5,682 bases of DNA from an uncultured Hungatella sp. (GTDB taxonomy: Bacteria > Bacillota > Clostridia > Lachnospirales > Lachnospiraceae): positions 15,875 to 21,556 of the forward strand of contig CAJUJV010000010.1 in NCBI GenBank assembly GCA_910586845.1, given 5' to 3'. The position numbers and the translations under genes are program-made. The notes beneath the pieces were generated by a model. It was not told the origin of the DNA. It made no database searches and saw nothing but the letters and a program-made list of their open reading frames with translations. This document shows positions 1 through 4,417 of this stretch, piece by piece (position 1 is the first letter of the stretch; the number at the start of each line of letters is the position of its first letter).

Positions 1-1
1 G

Positions 2-550
2 GTTCCCAGTGAGGAGATAGACAATGGGGCAGGAGACGGATCAGGTCTTGTGATCTCGGAAGAGTTTGAGCTTTCTGAGACAGAGGGGGAGGAACAGGTC
101 CCTTCCAGGAGAAAGGTTCTGCCGGCAGCGCCCCTGCTTTTGCTCCTTCCGGCAGTTCTGCTCTTGTGGTCTTGTGGAAAAATGGTCCAGGAACTGTATA
201 TCAGGTACCGGTACGCAAAGATGACAGGAAAAGAGAAGATGTATTTTCTCTATTGCCGTATCATGGATATGACAGGAAAGCTGTATCAGGACTTTAATCA
301 GGAACAGCCGCTGAAGCTGCTGAGCCGGCAGGGACTGTCTTTTGACACTGCTCTTTATGAACGGACGGTAAAACGGATGGAGGGGATCATCTACGGACAG
401 ATGGAGCCGGCCCCGAGGGAGATCCCTGCTGCAGAAGCGTTGGTGCTGGAGCTGCGGAAGCTTCTTTCCCGGAAAAATGAGAGAGGGTTTTCCCATATCC
501 GGAAATCCCTTGTAAACCACATGTCATTTCTATATAATGAGGACAAATAA
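2..550 (+). CDS. C-terminal part of a membrane protein, possibly a transglutaminase/DUF4129-type protein (5' end outside window)
   Basis: The reading frame is open from the left edge to TAA at 548-550, so this is most likely the end of a larger gene. A GTG at 50 could serve as a start but has no well-placed ribosome binding site. An acidic, Gly/Ser/Glu-rich stretch leads to a basic SRRK, then one strongly hydrophobic segment (about 134-180, Leu/Ala/Pro-rich) that should span the membrane. A basic, helical, probably cytoplasmic tail of about 125 residues follows. One membrane span followed by a helical tail with Tyr/Leu-rich motifs resembles the C-terminus of clostridial membrane-bound transglutaminase-like proteins (DUF4129-like tail). 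That is architecture and not a sequence match I can prove. The stop is 18 bases before the next gene, so the two are probably co-transcribed. It could instead be an unrelated single-pass membrane protein. Confidence 0.6.
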   Translation, partial: VPSEEIDNGAGDGSGLVISEEFELSETEGEEQVPSRRKVLPAAPLLLLLPAVLLLWSCGKMVQELYIRYRYAKMTGKEKMYFLYCRIMDMTGKLYQDFNQEQPLKLLSRQGLSFDTALYERTVKRMEGIIYGQMEPAPREIPAAEALVLELRKLLSRKNERGFSHIRKSLVNHMSFLYNEDK

Positions 551-551
551 C

Positions 552-560
552 AGAAGGAGG
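552..560 (+). promoter_or_regulatory. Ribosome binding site of the first DJ-1 gene
   Basis: AGAAGGAGG lies 8 bases before ATG 569, inside the 18-base gap after the preceding stop. It is a near-perfect anti-16S match and fixes the start at 569. Confidence 0.85.
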
Positions 561-568
561 GAAGTTTC

Positions 569-1126
569 ATGAAGAAAGCAGCAGTTATGATCGCTCCAGG
601 TTTTGAAGAGGGGGAGGCTCTGACCATTATCGACATCATCAGGAGGGCGCAGATTTCCTGTGAGGCCGTAGGGCTGACGGATATGACCGTTACAGGGGCC
701 CACGATATCACCGTGAGATGCGATCGTGTATTGTCCATGGATGTCAGCGGCTTTGATATGATCGTGCTGCCCGGGGGCATTCCGGGGGCCACCAATCTGA
801 GAGACAGTGATCTTCTTATGGAGGTTATCAGAAAGATGAATGAGGAGGGCAGATACGTCTGCGCCATGTGTGCGGCTCCCATCGCACTGGAGCGTGCCGG
901 GGTTCTGGAGGGAAAATCGTTTACGGCTTATGTGGGATATGACGAGAAGATCCAGGCAGGTACATTTAAAGAGGATGAGGTGGTTATCGACGGCAATATC
1001 GTGACGAGCAGAGGACCGGCGACATCCTATGCATTTGCCTATGAACTGGCCAGGCTGCTGGGCGGGGATGACGAGGCAGTGAAGAAGAGAATGCTCTATG
1101 ATCATGCATTTCAGAAGGAGGCGTAA
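569..1126 (+). CDS. DJ-1/PfpI family protein (first of a tandem pair)
   Basis: This is a 185-residue protein of the DJ-1/ThiJ/PfpI superfamily, about the length of human DJ-1 and E. coli YajL. The N-terminal strand and turn end in GFEEGEAL, where Glu16 matches the acidic residue (DJ-1 Glu18) that activates the nucleophile. An IVLPGG motif sits at about 65-70. The nucleophile elbow AMCAAP places the reactive cysteine at Cys101 (DJ-1 Cys106). The late motif TSRGPATSYAFAYELA (146-161) is characteristic of the DJ-1 subfamily. The position of DJ-1 His126 appears to be Tyr121, as in other bacterial members that lack the His. Family members have been linked to oxidative-stress protection and handling of reactive carbonyls; the substrate here is unknown. 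The protein has no signal peptide and should be cytoplasmic. The paralogue starts 4 bases after its stop. Confidence 0.93.
   Translation: MKKAAVMIAPGFEEGEALTIIDIIRRAQISCEAVGLTDMTVTGAHDITVRCDRVLSMDVSGFDMIVLPGGIPGATNLRDSDLLMEVIRKMNEEGRYVCAMCAAPIALERAGVLEGKSFTAYVGYDEKIQAGTFKEDEVVIDGNIVTSRGPATSYAFAYELARLLGGDDEAVKKRMLYDHAFQKEA
1113..1121 (+). promoter_or_regulatory. Ribosome binding site of the second DJ-1 gene, inside the end of the first
   Basis: AGAAGGAGG encodes the final residues of the upstream gene and lies 9 bases before ATG 1131. This decides the start: the longer frame beginning at 1098 would add an Arg-rich extension and overlap the upstream gene, and it lacks a ribosome binding site. 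The arrangement favours translational coupling of the pair. Confidence 0.85.
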
Positions 1127-1130
1127 AGAC

Positions 1131-1700
1131 ATGGGAAAGGTTGCGGTGCTGATGGCGGAAGGATATGAAGAGGGAGAGACCCTGACGATCGTGGATATTT
1201 TGAGGAGGGCGGGCATCGAGTGCAGCACATTTGCCTTAAATGCCGGTGATAAAGAGGACGCCTGCTTTGTAAAAGGGATGCATGGCATGATGATAAAGGC
1301 AGACAGGATATTTTCTGACGAAGTGAAAGAATATGACATGATCGTTCTTCCAGGAGGAAGACCGGGAGGAGCCAATCTCCGTGAGGATCCTGCAGTGATC
1401 TCTCTTGTAAAAGAGTTTGTGGCAGAAGGAAAATATGTGGCAGCCATGTGTTCCGGCACTCTTGTGCTGGCAGAGGCGGAGGTTATCCGGGGAAGAACGG
1501 TTACGGGTTATACAGGATATGCGGAGAAGCTGCCCGGGGCTGTTTTTAAGGAGGATGTGGTAGTGGCAGACGGCAATCTGATCACCAGCCAGGGACCGGC
1601 TACGGTGTATCCATTTGCCTACAAACTGGCGGAGGCTATGGGCAGTGACGTGTCGGTGCTGAAGGAGCGGATGCTGTACCATTTTGCAGGAGGCCGGTAG
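1131..1700 (+). CDS. DJ-1/PfpI family protein (second of a tandem pair)
   Basis: This 189-residue cytoplasmic protein is clearly homologous to its neighbour along its whole length. Both share the pattern ...EEGE-LTI-DI-RRA near the start, IVLPGG in the middle and an S-GPAT motif near the end. Glu16 and the nucleophile Cys107 (AAMCSGT) are present, so the active site looks intact. Differences are informative. After the second strand it carries an insertion of about six residues (GDKEDACFVKGMHG region, with His51). Its elbow reads CSGT where the upstream copy has CAAP, and its late motif is TSQGPAT, closer to YajL. The pair looks like an old tandem duplication whose copies have diverged around the active-site pocket, so they may act on different substrates or form a heterodimer (DJ-1 proteins are typically dimers). 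The stop is 24 bases before the regulator gene. Confidence 0.93.
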   Translation: MGKVAVLMAEGYEEGETLTIVDILRRAGIECSTFALNAGDKEDACFVKGMHGMMIKADRIFSDEVKEYDMIVLPGGRPGGANLREDPAVISLVKEFVAEGKYVAAMCSGTLVLAEAEVIRGRTVTGYTGYAEKLPGAVFKEDVVVADGNLITSQGPATVYPFAYKLAEAMGSDVSVLKERMLYHFAGGR

Positions 1701-1724
1701 CGGTAGACAAAGGAGCAGGATAAC

Positions 1725-2504
1725 ATGATCTACGGAAAACTGCCGGTTGTGTTCTTAAGCGTCATAGCCAGCGAAAAAAACGGATCTACCAACAGTGTGA
1801 TCGCTTCCTATCTTCTGGAGCATATGGAGGAAGTGAAAAATCTGGGGATCAAAGAGATGGCGGAGAGATGTCATGTGGGACTGGGATCTGTGTCCCGGTT
1901 CTGCAAGGACATCGGGCTGGAAGATTTTGTGGAGCTGAAAGAGCTTCTCAGAACTACGGAGATGGATTTTCAGGAATACTCTTCGGAAGCATCGTCAGCC
2001 GGCAGAGCCGCAGATTATGAGAAAAAAATAGTCCGGAGCGTCCGGATGGTGACCAGGACCATATCGGTCCGAAAAATTGCAGAGCTGTGCCGCGACCTGA
2101 GAACTTATGAGAAGGTGGCGGCTTTCGGGCTTCTCAAAGCAGAATGTGCGGCTATCCATTTTCAGGGCGATATGCTGATGCTGGGAAGGCAGGTGTATAC
2201 CAACGTGTCTTATGACCAGCAGATCAGGTATATCATGGAGGCAGGGAGGAACAGCCTGATTCTGATCTTCAGCTATACGGGAGCCTACTTTGAGTATCAC
2301 AGAGAGCCGTTTTTCAGCGGCAGGCCCAAAAAGGAATGGCCCAGGATCTGGATGATATCGGGAAGACAGGACACATTTCCCGAGTATGTGACAAAGGTGC
2401 TGGATTTTCAGTCTCCTCAGGATCAGTCCGGTCATCCCTACCAGCTGCTGTGTGCGGCAGGACTCATTACACAGGAATACGCGAGAGAGGACGGTGTTTC
2501 ATGA
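1725..2504 (+). CDS. RpiR/MurR-family transcriptional regulator with degenerate SIS domain
   Basis: A 259-residue DNA-binding regulator. Residues about 24-75 form the RpiR-type helix-turn-helix (HTH_6): a SVIASYLLEHMEEV helix, then IKEMAERCHVGLGSVSRFCKDIGL, which follows the family pattern IKELAE..gVS.STI.RFCk.lG. Residues about 110-255 have the layout of a SIS domain, which normally binds phosphosugars. The motifs are eroded: the usual GxGxS loop reads AFGLLKAE, and the second S-x-SG loop reads FSYTG (182-186). The ligand may therefore not be a typical sugar phosphate, or sensing may be lost. RpiR/MurR regulators usually control sugar, sialic acid or N-acetylmuramic acid genes, but none of those is adjacent in this window. 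AGGAG (1711-1715) lies 9 bases before ATG 1725. The stop overlaps the SIR2 start, so the two proteins are made in a coupled way and the regulator may control this operon. Confidence 0.87.
   Translation: MIYGKLPVVFLSVIASEKNGSTNSVIASYLLEHMEEVKNLGIKEMAERCHVGLGSVSRFCKDIGLEDFVELKELLRTTEMDFQEYSSEASSAGRAADYEKKIVRSVRMVTRTISVRKIAELCRDLRTYEKVAAFGLLKAECAAIHFQGDMLMLGRQVYTNVSYDQQIRYIMEAGRNSLILIFSYTGAYFEYHREPFFSGRPKKEWPRIWMISGRQDTFPEYVTKVLDFQSPQDQSGHPYQLLCAAGLITQEYAREDGVS
2501..2504 (+). promoter_or_regulatory. ATGA start/stop overlap coupling regulator and SIR2 gene
   Basis: The SIR2 ATG (2501-2503) overlaps the regulator TGA (2502-2504). The only ribosome-binding-like sequence is a weak GAGAGG at 2485-2490, 10 bases upstream. 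SIR2 synthesis therefore probably depends on ribosomes finishing the regulator. Confidence 0.8.
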
Positions 2505-3352
2505 CTTTTTACGAGATGATCGAAGACATGTCCCTTGCTCTCAGAAGGGATAAACTGGTAATCTTTGTAGGGGCCGGAGTGTCCAGAAATTCCGGTCTTC
2601 CCACATGGGGGCAGCTGGTCCAGGTATTTGCGGAGCATATCGGCTACTCCATGCCGGGCCGGCTGGCCACGGAGGAGTATATCCGGATTCCGCAGTACTA
2701 TTACTGCATGGATGAGAGTCCCGGACACGTCTCCTATTACAGCCTGTTAAAATCCATGATACCGGAAGATATCAGGCCCAATCCTCTGAACAGGCTGCTG
2801 GTTTCTCTGCATCCCAAACATATCGTTACCACTAATTTTGATACTCTTCTGGATCAGGTAGCAGAGGGGTATCAGGTCATCAGGGAGGACCGGGATCTGC
2901 TCAGGGGCCTGTCCGCACATTATCTGCTGAAGCTCCACGGAGATATCCGCCAGCCGGAAAATCTGGTGTTCAAAGAGGATGATTATCTTCAGTACTCGGA
3001 AACCCACAGGCTGATGGAGACCTTTTTGAAATCACTGCTCATCAACCATATTTTCCTGTTTGTAGGATATTCGCTCAATGACTATAATCTGAAGACGTTT
3101 GTCAGCTGGATCGACTATCTCGCCAAGGAGATGCAGGTAAAACAGGAGATGCATCACAATTATTTCCTCTCCAGCAGCCATCATGCAGGAAAAGATTATC
3201 TTCGGAAATATTATGAAGGAAAAGGACTGGATGTGATCGATCTCTATCAGCTGCCCGGGGAGGTTGAGGAACGGGCCAGGTCGGTGGATCTTCGGGAAGA
3301 ACTGGGAAGAAAAACCTATGCAGTGCTGGAACTGCTTCAGGGAAAATATTAA
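2501..3352 (+). CDS. SIR2-superfamily (SIR2_2-type) NAD-binding protein
   Basis: A 283-residue protein consisting essentially of one SIR2-like Rossmann domain. The NAD-binding signature FVGAGVSRNSGLPTW covers residues 22-36. TTNFD (110-114) supplies Asn112 and Asp114, KLHGD (144-148) supplies the catalytic-type His146, and VGYSLNDYN (188-196) corresponds to the C-terminal GYS..D motif of the SIR2_2 family. It lacks the CxxC zinc-binding cysteines of classical protein deacetylases. The family includes stand-alone and fused bacterial NADases used in anti-phage defence (for example the SIR2 parts of Thoeris ThsA and DSR proteins), where the equivalent Asn and His are needed for NAD+ hydrolysis. 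All key residues are retained, so it is probably active on NAD+ or a related nucleotide. There is no sensor domain or transmembrane segment. It overlaps the RpiR-type regulator by four bases and precedes a secreted transglutaminase-like gene by 13 bases. A defence role is inference; a metabolic or regulatory role is equally open. An upstream ATG at 2336 in the same frame would overlap the regulator extensively and is rejected. Confidence 0.88.
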   Translation: MTFYEMIEDMSLALRRDKLVIFVGAGVSRNSGLPTWGQLVQVFAEHIGYSMPGRLATEEYIRIPQYYYCMDESPGHVSYYSLLKSMIPEDIRPNPLNRLLVSLHPKHIVTTNFDTLLDQVAEGYQVIREDRDLLRGLSAHYLLKLHGDIRQPENLVFKEDDYLQYSETHRLMETFLKSLLINHIFLFVGYSLNDYNLKTFVSWIDYLAKEMQVKQEMHHNYFLSSSHHAGKDYLRKYYEGKGLDVIDLYQLPGEVEERARSVDLREELGRKTYAVLELLQGKY

Positions 3353-3358
3353 GGAGGG
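3351..3358 (+). promoter_or_regulatory. Ribosome binding site overlapping the SIR2 stop codon
   Basis: AAGGAGGG begins within the TAA (3350-3352) of the SIR2 gene and lies 7 bases before ATG 3366. It is a strong site that fixes the start of the secreted protein just ahead of its signal peptide. Confidence 0.85.
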
Positions 3359-3365
3359 ATTTATT

Positions 3366-4142
3366 ATGGTAAGAAAGAACATGCTGCACAGAGCAGCAAC
3401 GGTCATCTGCACATCCTGTCTGCTGGCAGGGATCATGGCATTTACGGCCGGCGCCGCGGAGATCTTTGATCCGGAGTATTACGCCAACACCTATCCGGAT
3501 GTGGTGGCAGAGCTGGGGACTTCTCCCCAGGCGCTGTTAGACCATTACCTCACCTTCGGCATGAAGGAGGGTCGGCTGCCCAGGGAAGGCGCAGCCCCCG
3601 GCGCAGAGGTGGAAGGGGCGACAGTGACCCCGGCCGGAACTGTCACGGGGACTCCCGCAGGAACCGATACGGGAACTCCTGCTTCGTCAGAAGGAAACTC
3701 CGGCCTGGTGCCCATGAAAGATCTGGTAAATCTGAAAAGTCTCCGCAAGAAGGCGACGGATGAACAGCTGGCTCAGGCATATAATGTGGCAGCCGAAATC
3801 GTTACGCCCTACATCGGATCTACCAGGGAGGAACAGCTCTACGGCATCGCCTCCACCATAAGGGCCATATTTGACAGCGGCATGACCTATTCCATGAGCG
3901 ATGCCCACTACAATGACCCCTACGGTTATTTCATCCTGGGCTCCGCTTCCTGTGCAGGATGTACCAGAGCGACAGGGCTGTGCCTGAACATGCTTGGAAT
4001 CCCTTATGAGCATGTGAATGAAAACCAGTACTCCCATCAGTGGTGCAGGGTGGAGGTAAACGGTACTTACTGGATCTGCGATGCCTTTGGGTTGTACTGC
4101 GGTCCGGAACCGGAACCTTATAAGCATCCTTATTTGCAGTAA
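3366..4142 (+). CDS. Secreted transglutaminase-like (papain-fold) protein with YPDV/HYxxxGxxEGR module
   Basis: A 258-residue exported protein. Residues 1-31 are a signal peptide: basic MVRKNMLHR, a hydrophobic core of about 10-27, and a likely AGA-A cleavage site near 31. Residues 34-72 form the module FDPEYYANTYPDV...HYLTFGMKEGRLP, found in many exported Firmicutes proteins. A Pro/Thr/Gly/Ala-rich linker (about 73-115) contains two 8-residue repeats. From about 120 to the end is a transglutaminase-like domain. Cys196 lies 15 residues before the Gly-Ile of LNMLGIPYEHV, the usual spacing for the nucleophile; His224 is in YSHQWCRVEV and Asp239 in WICDAFG, giving a complete C-H-D triad. Extra cysteines (199, 206, 227, 238, 245) are unusual for an exported clostridial protein and might form disulfides or bind metal. 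The enzyme could cut or cross-link surface proteins or peptidoglycan peptides; the substrate is unknown. It is the last gene of the + strand run. A start at 3264 is rejected because it would bury the signal peptide. Confidence 0.87.
   Translation: MVRKNMLHRAATVICTSCLLAGIMAFTAGAAEIFDPEYYANTYPDVVAELGTSPQALLDHYLTFGMKEGRLPREGAAPGAEVEGATVTPAGTVTGTPAGTDTGTPASSEGNSGLVPMKDLVNLKSLRKKATDEQLAQAYNVAAEIVTPYIGSTREEQLYGIASTIRAIFDSGMTYSMSDAHYNDPYGYFILGSASCAGCTRATGLCLNMLGIPYEHVNENQYSHQWCRVEVNGTYWICDAFGLYCGPEPEPYKHPYLQ
3633..3680 (+). repeat. Two 24-base coding repeats in the linker of the secreted protein
   Basis: Units 3633-3656 and 3657-3680 encode AGTVTGTP and AGTDTGTP. Five of the seven base differences fall at silent third positions and the other two change Val to Asp. 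The repeat therefore looks maintained at protein level as a flexible Thr/Pro linker and does not look like a fresh slippage product. Confidence 0.75.
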
Positions 4143-4149
4143 AATAAGG
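4128..4149 (+). other. Hairpin spanning the stop codon of the secreted protein
   Basis: CCTTATTT (4128-4135) pairs perfectly with AAATAAGG (4142-4149) around a 6-base loop that includes the first bases of the TAA stop (4140-4142). No T-run follows on the + strand, so it is a poor intrinsic terminator on its own. It could stabilise the mRNA 3' end or slow termination. Confidence 0.5.
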
Positions 4150-4170
4150 GGAGATGGTGTGTGCTGTTAC

Positions 4171-4345
4171 GGCGGCCCGCAGCGGCCGTCTTCGCACAGA
4201 GCCGGGCAACGCTCCGGTGAACTAACTGCTAACTTCGACTAAGACGCATAAGTACTGCGTCTAAGTCTGCGTAAGCAGTGGATTTCACCTCTGCTAAGTG
4301 CGCCCGTGAATTGCTCTGTGTCGAAGACGGCCGCTGCGGGCCGCC
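4171..4345. repeat. 175-base long inverted-repeat element with nested hairpins (candidate structured RNA, terminator or miniature mobile element)
   Basis: The left arm 4171-4202 and right arm 4313-4345 are exact inverted copies except for one extra T at 4321, giving a 32-bp stem, GC-rich in its outer 24 bp. Inside, three smaller hairpins can form: CCGG at 4202-4205 with CCGG at 4214-4217; a 12-bp stem 4237-4248 with 4256-4267 (one A-A mismatch, 7-base loop); and 4274-4281 with 4288-4295 (one T-T mismatch). An alternative pairing extends the main stem with CGGGC (4203-4207) and GCCCG (4302-4306), then GGTGAA (4216-4221) with TTCACC (4284-4289). Each outer arm also contains a small palindrome (CGGCC...GGCCG), reminiscent of REP/REPIN elements. 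No coding frame or clear target-site duplication is seen. It sits between convergent genes, so one role may be bidirectional termination, but T-runs are not directly adjacent. I do not recognise it as a named family. Confidence 0.85.
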
Positions 4346-4417
4346 TGTGTACATCAGTTGCCTTTTTTTACTGAAAGGGGCAGGTAAATGGAGTGAGAGA
4401 GGGGCTTAACTGTGGGG
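4346..4417. other. Remaining intergenic sequence with a T-run, possible + strand termination site
   Basis: After the right arm of the inverted repeat there are 17 bases and then a run of seven T (4363-4369), followed by purine-rich sequence up to the reductase stop. Together with the upstream stem this could terminate the + strand operon, but the spacing is too long for a textbook intrinsic terminator. A weak CCTTT...AAAGG pairing surrounds the T-run. Nothing coding is seen. Confidence 0.35.

Noticed and set aside
530..1459. A 309-codon open frame on the - strand opposite the DJ-1 pair
   Set aside because: It is fully antisense to two well-supported genes, has no recognisable domain or good ribosome binding site, and is explained by the codon usage of the + strand genes.
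2336..2500. N-terminal extension of the SIR2 gene from an ATG at 2336
   Set aside because: It would overlap the regulator for 165 bases in another frame, the added residues look non-natural, and the ATG at 2501 overlapping the stop is the standard coupled arrangement and begins just before the SIR2 fold.
3264..3365. Earlier start of the secreted protein at 3264
   Set aside because: It would overlap the SIR2 gene and place about 34 residues before a clear signal peptide, while ATG 3366 has an ideal ribosome binding site.
4171..4345. Integron attC site or retron-type RNA
   Set aside because: The element is strongly palindromic, but I see no attC core sites, integrase, recombined gene cassette or reverse transcriptase in the window.
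4143..4417. Hidden small gene in the intergenic region
   Set aside because: No frame with a plausible start, ribosome binding site and length is seen; the sequence is dominated by the inverted repeat.
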